A stretch of 27,712 bases of DNA from JBEKZQ01 sp049509675 (lineage in GTDB: Bacteria > Planctomycetota > Planctomycetia > Pirellulales > Thermoguttaceae), in contig JBEKZQ010000068.1 in the NCBI GenBank assembly GCA_049509675.1, forward strand, positions 1 to 27,712, read 5' to 3'. The notes under the pieces are model-generated. The model had not been told where the DNA came from, did no database searches, and saw only the letters and a program-made list of their open reading frames with translations. Numbering within the stretch: the first letter of the stretch is position 1; each line of letters begins with the position of its first letter. Position numbers and translations under genes: made by a program. This document shows, one piece after another, positions 1 to 8,436 of this stretch.

Positions 1-2183
1 ATGTCATTGTGCGCGACGTTGGTGATTCGCCTGACGTGCCAGGGAATGCCCTTTAGCCCACCCTTGTGGCACTCGGCGCAGCGTCGCGCCGCCGTCTCGG
101 CAAACACCTTCTGAAACTCCGGCGCATAAGTAATTTGGCGACATCCGCGCACCTGGATGTGAGAAGAGCGGCCTTCGCCGTAATAGGGCACATTGCAGTC
201 GATCCAGGAGAGAACGGCCTGCCGTTCATCGGCGCTCATCGTCACCTGCGGCTTGCCTTGGGCATCGGGATGGCCGTTGAGCACCACTTCCGCCAGTCGC
301 GATTGCGGCGAGCCCCAGGCCTTGGGTCGGACGTCCAAAATGTTCCACTCCTGGCCGTTCATCGTCGGAATCCAACTGACCCACTTGCTGCCTCGACCCG
401 TCGGGTACTCGCCGGTGTTGGCCAACTGGTCATAGGAAACGTTGAAGAATTCGGTGCGGTCGCCGCACAGGTCCAGGCCGGCGGGCCGAGCGAGGTGGTT
501 GTGGCACTGCACACATTGCTTGTCCAAGACGGGCTGAACGACCGTGCTGTAGTCGAGATTCCGTGCTCCCCAGGGCGGGGCCGCGAGGGTTTTCGCCGGC
601 TTGGAAATTGCCGAGCCTGTCTTGGAGGAGGTCGCGTAGTTGCGATCGGCGTGGCAGCCGATGCAGCCTTGCTCTTCGCCCGGCATCAGATGCGTGAACG
701 TCCGCATCCGCTGCACTGCGCGGCCCTGCCGGTCGAGGGCCAGGAAATAGACCGGTACGTTGGCCGGCACCTGGAAGTACGCCGAGCCGTCATCTTCGAC
801 GTCGACGAACCCCCAGAGCTTCTTTGGCGCGTAGGTGGCCCCGCACGAGACCACCGGGAACTGGAAGCCGAACGCCCGCAAGTTCGGGTCCACGCGGACC
901 GGCTTGGCGATCTCCTGCACGACCGCGATGCGGACGACCTCGCCGCGCTTCACGTGCGGTTCCAGGCCCTGGTACACGTCCTGCATGTTGATCGTTGCCC
1001 ATGCCGTGCCTTGAACGTCGGGCGGCCGCGACGGCGGCAGCGTCGAGCGGATGACCGGCGGCCGCGGCCTGACCCGGACCGGCTGAGCGCAGACCCAGGT
1101 TAGTTCGCCTCGCCCGGGCAACAGATCCAGCTTCAGGCTGCCGTCGTAAGTCCGCAGTTGCACGGCGCCGTCGCTAAAGCGCTGTGCCTGAGGATAGTGG
1201 GTCACGAGGAAGTGGCGATTGTCCAAGGGCCAAGGGCTTTGGTAGGGGCCGCTGGACGGGCCGTTGGTGCTGATCGTCACCTTGCCGATGTCCACCTCGG
1301 GCGTTACGTTGGTGATGGACTGCTGCGCGTTGCCGCCTTTTCTCGGGTCGATGATGCCAATCGCGCCGCTACACCGGCCGTTGTGGCCCGTCATCGTACA
1401 GAGCACGCGGCCCGAACCCCCAGGGATCGCGCGGGCTTCGATGAACGTGGCCGGGCCAAGCACGCGATTGCCGAAGTAGCCGGACAACATCGTACCGTCG
1501 GGATGAATGGTCCACAGGCTCTGGATGGGGATCGCCGGCCGATCCACGTACTCCCAGCGGCCGTAGATGATGCGGCCGTCTTCCATCACCGCGGGAGTGA
1601 AGTCGTTCAAGTAGTTGGCGCTGATCCGCCGCACGTCGCCGCCATCGGCGTTCATCCGATGGAGCACTCCCACGGGTGAGTTCCAGCAGTAGGCAAACTG
1701 CGGATCGCGGGTCGAGAGGAAGGCGATGCCGCCGTCCGGCAGCCAGCAGGCGTTGAAGTTGTGATGGTCGCCGGAGGTGAGCCGCTGCGGCTGGCCGCCC
1801 TCGATGGAAGTGGTGAACAGATGAAACGGCTCCTGCATGGATCTCTTCCAGGCGAAGAGCACCGTCTTGGCGTCGAACGACAGCTCGCAGTCGAGGATCA
1901 CGCCTTCACCGGCATCGACCAGTTGCGTTAGCGTCCCCGGGTGGTCGTTCCGGGGCAGCCGGTAGCGATACAGGCCGCCGCCGGGGCTCAGACCCTCGAC
2001 GTGGTAGGTGTAGACATGACTGGGCATTACCGGGTGCTGCTGGATTACCAGGAGTTCGTCGCACTGCAAGGCACGACGGACCACGTCGACATCCGCGCCG
2101 GCAAGCTCCGCTGCCGATAAAGTGCCGGCTCCCACGATTCCAGAGTACAGCGCGGCTGCAAGCCCCGCGAGCATGCGCAACAT
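1..2183 (-). CDS. Secreted triheme cytochrome-like HzsA-related protein (partial, 3' end outside window)
   Basis: The gene reads on the minus strand from ATG at 2183, with a GGGAG ribosome site about 8 bases upstream, and runs off position 1 after 727 codons. Residues 1 to about 25 form a signal peptide ending near LSAAELAG. Residues about 30-340 read like a TolB/WD40-type beta propeller (repeated segments such as LFTTSIEGG and GVLHRMNADGGDVRRIS). A middle region of about residues 370-500 (QDVYQGLEPHVKRGEVVRI, YFQVPANVPVYFLALD) resembles the hydrazine synthase alpha middle domain that is widespread in planctomycetes. Three CxxCH heme sites follow: CIGCH at 507, CVQCH at 557 and CAECH at 702. 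Seen: the motifs and leader. Known: such proteins are secreted c-type cytochromes of unsettled role. Inferred: a periplasmic redox or carbohydrate-linked function. It is not evidence for anammox, because the homologues are common in aerobic planctomycetes. Confidence 0.85.
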   Translation of the reverse strand, partial: MLRMLAGLAAALYSGIVGAGTLSAAELAGADVDVVRRALQCDELLVIQQHPVMPSHVYTYHVEGLSPGGGLYRYRLPRNDHPGTLTQLVDAGEGVILDCELSFDAKTVLFAWKRSMQEPFHLFTTSIEGGQPQRLTSGDHHNFNACWLPDGGIAFLSTRDPQFAYCWNSPVGVLHRMNADGGDVRRISANYLNDFTPAVMEDGRIIYGRWEYVDRPAIPIQSLWTIHPDGTMLSGYFGNRVLGPATFIEARAIPGGSGRVLCTMTGHNGRCSGAIGIIDPRKGGNAQQSITNVTPEVDIGKVTISTNGPSSGPYQSPWPLDNRHFLVTHYPQAQRFSDGAVQLRTYDGSLKLDLLPGRGELTWVCAQPVRVRPRPPVIRSTLPPSRPPDVQGTAWATINMQDVYQGLEPHVKRGEVVRIAVVQEIAKPVRVDPNLRAFGFQFPVVSCGATYAPKKLWGFVDVEDDGSAYFQVPANVPVYFLALDRQGRAVQRMRTFTHLMPGEEQGCIGCHADRNYATSSKTGSAISKPAKTLAAPPWGARNLDYSTVVQPVLDKQCVQCHNHLARPAGLDLCGDRTEFFNVSYDQLANTGEYPTGRGSKWVSWIPTMNGQEWNILDVRPKAWGSPQSRLAEVVLNGHPDAQGKPQVTMSADERQAVLSWIDCNVPYYGEGRSSHIQVRGCRQITYAPEFQKVFAETAARRCAECHKGGLKGIPWHVRRITNVAHND

Positions 2184-2245
2184 GATTTGTCTCCCCGAAC
2201 GCACGGCACAGCCGCTTGCGCTCCGATGCCCTTCCGGGACGTTGT

Positions 2246-2373
2246 TGAGGATTTGGCGAAGAATAACTGCCGCACTTGGCCGTAAGACGGATTGTTAATC
2301 CGTCGCCGAACCGTGGACGGATTGACAATCCGTCCTACGGGATTCCGCCAAGCTGTTCTGCGCCAAATCCTGA
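2246..2373. repeat. Nested palindrome containing the GACGGATTGNCAATCCGTC repeat
   Basis: Outer arms GAGGATTTGGCG (from 2248) and CGCCAAATCCT (from 2361) enclose two inner palindromes built from ACGGATTG and CAATCCGT at 2287-2304 and 2317-2333. The same inner palindrome recurs at 15661-15685 inside a coding sequence. It lies in non-coding DNA upstream of the HzsA-related gene. I read it as a dispersed REP-like element; a role as a transcription terminator or attenuator cannot be excluded. Confidence 0.75.
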
Positions 2374-2430
2374 GGCCTTCTTTCCGCACATTCGCCTTTT
2401 ATTATCTCCGATTTTCCAGGGCAGCGAAAG

Positions 2431-2614
2431 GTTAGCCCGGATTATTCATGAACTGTAGGGTGGCGTCGAGCAAACCGTGGTTCTGGTGGGTCTTCGGTCG
2501 CTTATCAACTTATTGCTTTGTGACACATCTCCGCGCAACGGTTGCTCGGTCTGCGAGACCCACCATAGGCTTACGCGACCTCGACCCACCCTATCATGAA
2601 TAATCCGGGTTAGC
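2431..2614. repeat. MITE-like element with terminal inverted repeats, copy A
   Basis: The ends are inverted copies of each other: GTTAGCCCGGATTATTCATG at 2431-2450 and the complement of GCTAACCCGGATTATTCATG at 2595-2614 (two mismatches). Both continue inward into TAGGGTGG-GTCGAG on each side. The interior forms further imperfect inverted repeats (GGTGGGTCT against AGACCCACC). A second copy at 19099-19255 shares almost the entire interior. There is no coding capacity and no transposase, so it is a candidate non-autonomous mobile element. Confidence 0.8.
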
Positions 2615-2694
2615 GATAGAGCAGGGTTCTTGCCAAGACCCCGAGGAGCCAGTTACATTACCACAATCAACACAACGGGCTGGTTGCTGACGAA

Positions 2695-4374
2695 ATGAGA
2701 ACGCGAGAAGCGATTTGGAGCGGGATCAAGGCCGATCCACTCTGCGACGTACTGATTCTTGGCGGTGGCGTCAACGGCACCGGCCTTTTGCGCGAACTAG
2801 CCCTGCAAAATGTGCGCTGTATCCTGGTGGACAAGGACGATTACGCGGCGGGCGCCAGTTCGAAATCCTCTCGCATGATCCACGGCGGCCTGCGCTATCT
2901 GGAGAACGCAGAGTTCAAACTGGTGCGCGAGGCGGTGCATGAACGCAACCGCTTGCTCAAGCATGCGCCGCACTACGTGGGCCAGTTGCGGACCACCATT
3001 CCGATCGCCTCGTGGTTCGGCGGCCTGATCAAATCGCCGCTGGTCTTTTTCGGGCTGCCGGTGACGCCCGGCGGACGGGGCGCCGTCATCGTCAAACTCG
3101 GTCTGTGGTTCTACGATCTGATCACGGGCAGGAACCGTCAGACGCCGCGCCACTTCTTTCTCTCAAAGGCCAGGTCCTTGGCGGAGATTCCGGGTCTCAA
3201 GAGCGGGATCGTCTGCACGGCCACGTATTGGGACGCGTGGATCAGCCAGCCCGAGCGGTTGTGCGTCGACATGGCCCGCGAGGCCTGCCGCGTGATGCCG
3301 GCCTGTGCCGCGCTGAACTACGTGACGGCGGAAAAGGCGGATCGCGACCACGTTCTGCTGCGCGACGCGGCCAGCGGCCAGACGCTGACCGTCCGTCCCA
3401 CGGTGGTCGTGAATGCTACGGGGGCCTGGGTCGATTTCGCCAACGCGACTTTGGGTGTCGAGACGCATTTCATGGGCGGCACTAAAGGCTCGCACCTGGT
3501 GATCGACAATCAGGCGCTGTACGACGCGCTGGGCGACCGCATGGTCTACTACGAGCACGCGGACGGCCGCATCTGCATCACCTTCCGGTTCATGGACAAG
3601 GTGATCATGGGGTCGACCGATATCCGGGTTGCGAACCCCGACGATGCGGCGTGCGAGGACGCCGAGAGCGACTACATGCTGACGACCCTGCAAGGCGTTT
3701 TCCCCGACTTGAAGCTGTCGCACGACGACATCGTTCACGTGTTCTGCGGGGTGCGCCCGTTGCCGGCCTCCGGGTTGGACTACACGGGCCGCGTGCCGCG
3801 CGCCCACCGGCTGGCGCTTTCGGAATCGGACAGCGCGCGCGGGTTCCCAATTTATAGCATGATCGGCGGCAAACTGACGACCTTCCGCGCGTTTGCGGAG
3901 CAGGTCGCCGACACACTGTTGGCCCGGCTCGGCAAGCGCCGCCTGGCGTCCACGCGCGAAAGGGTCTATCCCGGGGCGCAAGGGTATCCCCGGGGGGAGG
4001 CGGAGAAGCGGCAGTGGATCGGGCGCGTGGCCGCCGCCAACGGGCTTGCGACGGAACGCGTGGCCGCGCTGTTGATGCGTTACGGGACGGCGGCGGAATG
4101 TCTGGCGCAACGGCGGGAACCCCAATGGCGAATGCCGCTCGACGCGCTGCCGGAATACACCGTGGGCGAGATCCGCATGATCACCGAGTGCGAACAGGTG
4201 CTGCACCTGTCGGATCTGGTGCGGCGCCGCAGTGTCATTACCCTGTTGGGCCAGGCGAACGAGACCGCCCTGGCCGAGTTGGCGGGAATCGTCGCCGACG
4301 TGCTCGGATGGGATGCGGCGCGTTGCGAACAGGAAGTCGCCCTGGCGTTGCGCGAGGCCCGGGGGCGGAAATAG
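2695..4374 (+). CDS. glpD: FAD-dependent glycerol-3-phosphate dehydrogenase family protein (GlpD/GlpA/EryB-like)
   Basis: The 559-aa protein carries the FAD-binding GGGVNG at residues 23-28, then the family signature SSKSSRMIHGGLRYLE near residues 55-70, GTKGSHLVID mid-protein, and GVRPLPASG before the substrate-domain end. A C-terminal DAO_C-type helical domain occupies about residues 400-540. The family oxidises glycerol-3-phosphate or related polyol phosphates (for example erythritol-4-phosphate in EryB), passing electrons to quinone at the membrane. It is the first gene of a unit with a UroD-like gene 13 bp downstream and then an FGGY kinase, so a kinase-then-dehydrogenase polyol route is plausible. 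No convincing ribosome site precedes the ATG at 2695 and I see no better start. Family assignment is firm; the exact substrate is not, so the gene symbol should be read as family-level. Confidence 0.85.
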   Translation: MRTREAIWSGIKADPLCDVLILGGGVNGTGLLRELALQNVRCILVDKDDYAAGASSKSSRMIHGGLRYLENAEFKLVREAVHERNRLLKHAPHYVGQLRTTIPIASWFGGLIKSPLVFFGLPVTPGGRGAVIVKLGLWFYDLITGRNRQTPRHFFLSKARSLAEIPGLKSGIVCTATYWDAWISQPERLCVDMAREACRVMPACAALNYVTAEKADRDHVLLRDAASGQTLTVRPTVVVNATGAWVDFANATLGVETHFMGGTKGSHLVIDNQALYDALGDRMVYYEHADGRICITFRFMDKVIMGSTDIRVANPDDAACEDAESDYMLTTLQGVFPDLKLSHDDIVHVFCGVRPLPASGLDYTGRVPRAHRLALSESDSARGFPIYSMIGGKLTTFRAFAEQVADTLLARLGKRRLASTRERVYPGAQGYPRGEAEKRQWIGRVAAANGLATERVAALLMRYGTAAECLAQRREPQWRMPLDALPEYTVGEIRMITECEQVLHLSDLVRRRSVITLLGQANETALAELAGIVADVLGWDAARCEQEVALALREARGRK

Positions 4375-4387
4375 AGGAACAGCGCAC

Positions 4388-5458
4388 ATGGCTGAAATGA
4401 CCTCTGCAGAGCGGGTGATGACGGTGCTGCGCCACGGCGAGCCGGACCGCATCCCGCATTTCGAGTGGATCATCGATAAGAAAGTCCGGCACGCGCTGTG
4501 CCCCGGCGCATCGACGGAAGAGTTTACGGTCAGGATGGGGTTGGACGCCATGTTGACCGCCCCGGATTTCCAGGCCGTGCAGATCGCGCCCAACCGGTTC
4601 AAGAACGAATGGGGGATCGTGGTCGAGAAGGGCCGGGAACAGCACTCGACGGTGGTGCAAACCGCCATTCAGACGATGGCCGATTTTGAAAAGTACCGAC
4701 CGCCGGACGCCTTTGCGCCTTATCGGTTCGATAGCCTTAAAAAACTGGTCGCGCGATATAAAGGCAAGTACGCGATCGGCGTGCATCTGAACGACGTGTT
4801 GTCGATCCCGCGCAACCTGATGGGGTTCCAAGAGCTGATGACGGCCTTCTGTCTCGAGCCGGAACTGGTCGCACAACTGGTGGAGATGTCGGTGAACCTG
4901 AACATCCAATTGGCTGGCGAGGCCGCGCGGTACGGTGCGGATTTTCTGTTCACCGGCGACGATTATTCCTCCGGACAGGCGCCCTTCATGGCGCCCGGCG
5001 CCTTCCGCGAACTGTTGTATCCGGGGCTGAAGCGCGTGGTCAAAGGCTTCCACGACCACGGCCTGCCCGTGATCAAACACACCGACGGCAACATCATGCC
5101 GCTGATCGATATGATCGTCGACGCCGGGTTCTGCTGTCTGGACCCGATCGATCCGCTGGGCCACATGGACATGGCGCTGATGAAGCGGAAGTACGGTCGC
5201 GCCATCGCGCTGAAGGGGAATGTGAACTGCGCCACAACGCTTGTCAGCGGAACGGCCCGGGATGTGGTGCGGGAGACGCTGGACGTGATTCGGGCGGCGG
5301 CTGAAGGCGGCGGCCTGATCGTGTCCTCCAGCAACAGCATTCACGCCTCCGTTGCGCCGCTGAACTATCTGGCCATGCTGAGCACCATCAAAGCCTATGG
5401 CCGGTATCCCATCAAGCTTGATTTCGACGCGTCGGGCGCCGGGGAGGCGTTTTCCTGA
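4388..5458 (+). CDS. Uroporphyrinogen decarboxylase (URO-D)/MtaA-like family protein
   Basis: The 356-aa protein starts at ATG 4388, 13 bp after the dehydrogenase stop, with AGAGGA upstream. The N-terminal SAERVMTVLRHGEPDRIPHFEW and the TIM-barrel segments (PYRFDSLKKLV, YPGLKRVVKGFHDHGLPVIK, GRAIALKGNVNCATTL) are typical of the URO-D superfamily branch that includes corrinoid methyltransferases such as MtaA. In those enzymes zinc is held by HxC plus a distant Cys. Here the first site reads HTDGN at residue 231, so the Cys is an Asp, while Cys281 in GNVNC is kept. It is therefore unlikely to be heme-pathway HemE. Its place between a GlpD-type dehydrogenase and an FGGY kinase suggests a role in that catabolic unit, but the reaction is unknown. 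Confidence 0.8.
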   Translation: MAEMTSAERVMTVLRHGEPDRIPHFEWIIDKKVRHALCPGASTEEFTVRMGLDAMLTAPDFQAVQIAPNRFKNEWGIVVEKGREQHSTVVQTAIQTMADFEKYRPPDAFAPYRFDSLKKLVARYKGKYAIGVHLNDVLSIPRNLMGFQELMTAFCLEPELVAQLVEMSVNLNIQLAGEAARYGADFLFTGDDYSSGQAPFMAPGAFRELLYPGLKRVVKGFHDHGLPVIKHTDGNIMPLIDMIVDAGFCCLDPIDPLGHMDMALMKRKYGRAIALKGNVNCATTLVSGTARDVVRETLDVIRAAAEGGGLIVSSSNSIHASVAPLNYLAMLSTIKAYGRYPIKLDFDASGAGEAFS

Positions 5459-5508
5459 GGGGGACTGTCCCATTTGGCCCGGGCGCCGGGGAGGCGCTTC
5501 CTGAGGGG
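5433..5508 (+). repeat. Direct duplication of gene end plus ribosome site, with a GGGACTGTCCC remnant between
   Basis: About 30 bases at 5433-5462 (CGGGCGCCGGGGAGGCG through CCTGAGGGG) are repeated at 5480-5508 with one indel or mismatch. The first unit is the last codons and stop of the UroD-like gene. The second unit provides the GAGGGG ribosome site of the kinase. The 17 bases between contain GACTGTCCCATTT, resembling one arm of the palindrome at 14409-14452. Confidence 0.85.
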
Positions 5509-5514
5509 AACCGT

Positions 5515-7065
5515 ATGAGTTATCTGTTGGGCATCGATGCCGGTTCGACCAATCTGAAGGCGGTGCTGTTCGCAACGGACGGCCGCGTGGCCGCGAAGCA
5601 GCAGGTGCCGACCGAGTGTTTCCATCCTGATCCGGCGCATCCGGAATGGGCCGTGTGGCAGCCCGAGCAGATCTGGTCGGGCATCGCCCAGTCGGTCCGC
5701 TCCGTGGCGGCGTCCGTCGACGGCGGGGAGATTCTGGGCGTGGCGGTGACCGGCATGGGCATGGATGGCGTGCCGGTCAGCAAGGCGGGAAAGTGGCTCT
5801 ACCCCTTCATCAGTTGGCACTGTCCGCGGACCACGCCGCAGCAGGCCTGGTGGCTCGAGCACGTCGGGGCTGACGAACAGTTCGCGCGAGGCGGGAATCA
5901 GATCTGGACTTTCAATACCGCGCTGCGCTTGCTGTGGATGCGGGAGCACGAGCCGGCAATCCTCGAAAAGACCCACAAGTGGTTGCTGATCGAAGACTTC
6001 GTGAATTTCATGCTGTGCGGTGAGACGGCCACGGATTACAGCATGGCGTCGACCACGCTGCTGTTCGACCAGCGGACGCGCTCGTGGAATGACGACTTTT
6101 TGCAGCGCTCGGGAATCGACCGCGCCTTGCTCTGCGATCCGCTGCCTTCCGGCACGCTGATCGGCCGGGTGCATGACGCCGCGGCCGAAGCCACCGGGCT
6201 CAAGAAGGGGACGCCCGTTGTTTTGGGCGGGCACGACTACTGCTGCGGCTGCCTGCCGACGGGGGCTTTCGAGCCGGGCGTGCTGCTCGACGTGCTCGGA
6301 ACGTGGGAGATGGTGGTGTCCGCTCTGCGCGCGCTGGTGCTGACGCCCGAGGTGCAGCGCATGGGCGTACTGGTGGACTCGCACGTTGCGCGGGACCGCT
6401 ACGCCGCGATGGGCGCCACCGTGGCGGCGGACATGCTGGAGTGGTTCAAGCGGGAGATCGGCGTGCCGGCAACGGGCGACGCGGAGGGCGACGCGGACTG
6501 GGCCCGCCTGATCGCTCTCGCCGCGCAAGCGCCGATCGGAAGCAATGGCGTTTTCTTCCTGCCGCACATGTCGGGTAGTTTCTGTCCGGTGCTGGATCCC
6601 GCCTCGTGCGGCGCATTTGTCGGGCTGCGCAACATCGCGGCACGGGGCGACCTGTTTCGTGCGGTCATCGAGGGATTGAACTATCAGTTCCTGGAAATCA
6701 TCCGGGCCTTTGAACGCGGACTGGGCGTAAAGAACGATCGGATCGTGGCGATCGGCGGGCCGACCAAGAACCGGCTTTGGATGCAGGGCAAGGCCGACGT
6801 GACCGGCATCGTCGTGGAGGTCCCCGACGTGGAAGAGGCTGTTCCCTTGGGCGCAGCCATTCTCGCCGGAATCGGCACCGGCGTATTTCGGGATGAGCAG
6901 GACGCCTTCCGCCATGTCTATCGGGCGGGTACGTCTTACGTTCCTGATGCGCAGGCGCAGGCGCGCTATCGTGAACTCTACGGGCGGTATGAGTCGCTCT
7001 ATCCTGCGCTCAAGACCTTTGCGCAGAAGTCGGCGCAAGAAGGCTTTCCGTTCAAGACGATGTAG
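5515..7065 (+). CDS. FGGY-family carbohydrate (polyol/ketose) kinase, xylulokinase-like
   Basis: The 516-aa protein has the length and two-domain plan of FGGY kinases, which phosphorylate sugars or polyols with ATP in the cytoplasm. GIDAGSTN at residues 6-13 is the N-terminal phosphate loop. GGHDYCCG near residue 238 places Asp241 where the catalytic base of xylulokinase and glycerol kinase lies. The C-terminal signature runs from AIGGPTKNRLWMQGKADV to VPLGAAILAGIGTGVF near residues 410-460. A strong GAGGGG ribosome site precedes ATG 5515. It is co-directional with the GlpD-type dehydrogenase, so kinase product to dehydrogenase substrate is a natural reading (compare EryA/EryB). Substrate is unassigned; xylulose, glycerol, erythritol or a rarer polyol are all possible. 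Confidence 0.88.
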   Translation: MSYLLGIDAGSTNLKAVLFATDGRVAAKQQVPTECFHPDPAHPEWAVWQPEQIWSGIAQSVRSVAASVDGGEILGVAVTGMGMDGVPVSKAGKWLYPFISWHCPRTTPQQAWWLEHVGADEQFARGGNQIWTFNTALRLLWMREHEPAILEKTHKWLLIEDFVNFMLCGETATDYSMASTTLLFDQRTRSWNDDFLQRSGIDRALLCDPLPSGTLIGRVHDAAAEATGLKKGTPVVLGGHDYCCGCLPTGAFEPGVLLDVLGTWEMVVSALRALVLTPEVQRMGVLVDSHVARDRYAAMGATVAADMLEWFKREIGVPATGDAEGDADWARLIALAAQAPIGSNGVFFLPHMSGSFCPVLDPASCGAFVGLRNIAARGDLFRAVIEGLNYQFLEIIRAFERGLGVKNDRIVAIGGPTKNRLWMQGKADVTGIVVEVPDVEEAVPLGAAILAGIGTGVFRDEQDAFRHVYRAGTSYVPDAQAQARYRELYGRYESLYPALKTFAQKSAQEGFPFKTM

Positions 7066-7147
7066 CCATCGCTTTCTCGGTTCCGATTCACGGGGCCCTT
7101 ACTGTTCCGGGATGTGCCCCACGGCCGTTTACGGCCGTTTCCGCGAC

Positions 7148-7187
7148 GCGGTCTTAGGCCCGGCGTAAACGCCGGGCCTAAGACCGC
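7148..7187. repeat. Perfect 18-bp-arm palindrome downstream of the kinase
   Basis: GCGGTCTTAGGCCCGGCG is followed by a TAAA loop and its exact reverse complement. Related inverted pieces (GGCCGTTTACGGCC at about 7121 and GGGCGTAAACGCCC at 7202) flank it. It ends about 80 bp after the kinase stop, so it could act as a terminator, but it lacks a T tract. The flanking related pieces fit a dispersed repeat cluster better. Confidence 0.75.
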
Positions 7188-7341
7188 CGTGCGGCGGGAA
7201 CGGGCGTAAACGCCCGTAACGATCTTTACCGCCTTATCGCGATCGCATTTGGCTGGCAGCGGAGGCCGAGAAGTGCTATGATGCAGGTGATGGCTCTTGC
7301 CTTTCGATGTGATTACAGGGAATTATAGGGAGTTGGAGGCC

Positions 7342-8418
7342 ATGACCCGAAGATTTCCGCGCGCCTTTACGCTGGTCGAGTTGTTGGTGGTGATTGCCAT
7401 TATCGGGATACTGATTGGCCTGCTGCTGCCGGCCGTGCAGAACGTGCGCGAGTCGGCCCGGTTGGCCCAGTGCAGTAATAACTTGAAGCAAATGGCCCTG
7501 GGCTGCCTGCAGCACGCCGAAGCGCAGGAGTTCCTGCCTACCGCCGGCTGGGGGTGGGGTTGGGCCGGCGATCCCGATCGGGGGTTCAACAAGTTGCAGC
7601 CGGGCGGCTGGCATTACAACATTCTTCCGTATATCGAGCTCCAGGCCCTGCACGACCTGGGCAAAAACAACAACGGCAATCAATCTTCTGGAACTCCGGG
7701 CATCCAGGCCCGACAGCGGATCGGAACGCCGGTGGCGACGTTCATGTGCCCCTCGCGGCGCAAATTGCAAACCTATCCGTATGTGCATGGCTCGCCCTAT
7801 AGCAACGTTGCCTTCAATCCCGCCCCGTCCCCGTCAAACCCGGTTCCGATCGCGCAAAGCGACTATGCGGGCAACGGCGGCGAAGACAACGGATTTGGCG
7901 GTCTTTCCTACACCGCTTCCACCGGCCCGGACGGCAACTGCAACGATAACAATTGCGTGGGCGTGACCAGCGGCGTGTTCTTCCAGCGCAACGTCTGCTC
8001 GTTCGGGCAAATCGACAGTGTTTCCAACACCTACCTGGTCGGCGAGCGGTATCTCGATCCGGACTTCTACTACCATAGCGCGCTGCAGGGCGGCGGCACG
8101 TATTGCGCCAACGACCAGGGTTGGGACCTGGGCTACGACTATGACGTGATCCGCTGGACCTCGTCGGCCTCATCCATACAAAGTGGCCAGCCGAACAGCC
8201 AACCGTTGCAAGATCAGCCGGGCGTCGGCGGCTGCGACACCAATTTCGGCAGTGCTCACGCGAGCGGTTTTAACATGGCGTTCTGCGATGGGGGCGTGCG
8301 GCGTCTGAACTACGACATCGATGCGACTGTCCATGCGCGTCTCTCGACCCGATCGAAGAAGCCCACGACGCAATGGCCCCTCCAAGGACCGGTCGACATC
8401 AGCGTGCTCAACCAGTAA
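7342..8418 (+). CDS. DUF1559 domain protein with type IV prepilin-like N-terminus
   Basis: The 358-aa protein begins MTRRFPRA followed by FTLVELLVVIAIIGILIGLL, a class III (pilin-type) signal where cleavage before Phe9 leaves Glu at position +5, then the hydrophobic helix. VQNVRESARLAQCSNNLKQM is the standard DUF1559 continuation. Near the C-terminus the planctomycete H-X9-DG motif is present (His in GSAHASG, then FCDGGVR). Known: these proteins occur in tens to hundreds of copies per planctomycete genome and are presumed surface or pseudopilus components. I chose ATG 7342 because the pilin leader starts there; GGAGG lies only 2 bases upstream, which is tight, and a TTG at 7297 would extend the protein by 15 residues. 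It appears monocistronic. Confidence 0.93.
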   Translation: MTRRFPRAFTLVELLVVIAIIGILIGLLLPAVQNVRESARLAQCSNNLKQMALGCLQHAEAQEFLPTAGWGWGWAGDPDRGFNKLQPGGWHYNILPYIELQALHDLGKNNNGNQSSGTPGIQARQRIGTPVATFMCPSRRKLQTYPYVHGSPYSNVAFNPAPSPSNPVPIAQSDYAGNGGEDNGFGGLSYTASTGPDGNCNDNNCVGVTSGVFFQRNVCSFGQIDSVSNTYLVGERYLDPDFYYHSALQGGGTYCANDQGWDLGYDYDVIRWTSSASSIQSGQPNSQPLQDQPGVGGCDTNFGSAHASGFNMAFCDGGVRRLNYDIDATVHARLSTRSKKPTTQWPLQGPVDISVLNQ

Positions 8419-8436
8419 GCTAAGCCTCACGTCGTT

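Noticed and set aside
1..2183. Genuine hydrazine synthase, implying an anammox organism
   Set aside because: No HzsB/HzsC or other anammox genes are present, and HzsA-related proteins are common in non-anammox planctomycetes.
2184..2694. Insertion sequence with its own transposase
   Set aside because: No open frame with transposase motifs exists in this or any other intergenic region of the window.
3163..4668. Long minus-strand open frame (about 500 codons) opposite the GlpD-type gene
   Set aside because: It lacks family motifs and is low-complexity in Arg, His and Gln; it is a GC-rich shadow of a gene whose own frame carries clear FAD motifs.
4388..5458. Heme biosynthesis gene hemE
   Set aside because: The protein follows the MtaA-like branch pattern and sits in a sugar/polyol unit; the hallmark N-terminal HemE motifs for porphyrin binding are not seen.
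5395..7038. Long minus-strand open frame opposite the FGGY kinase
   Set aside because: No recognisable domain; the kinase frame has complete signatures, so this is a codon-bias shadow.
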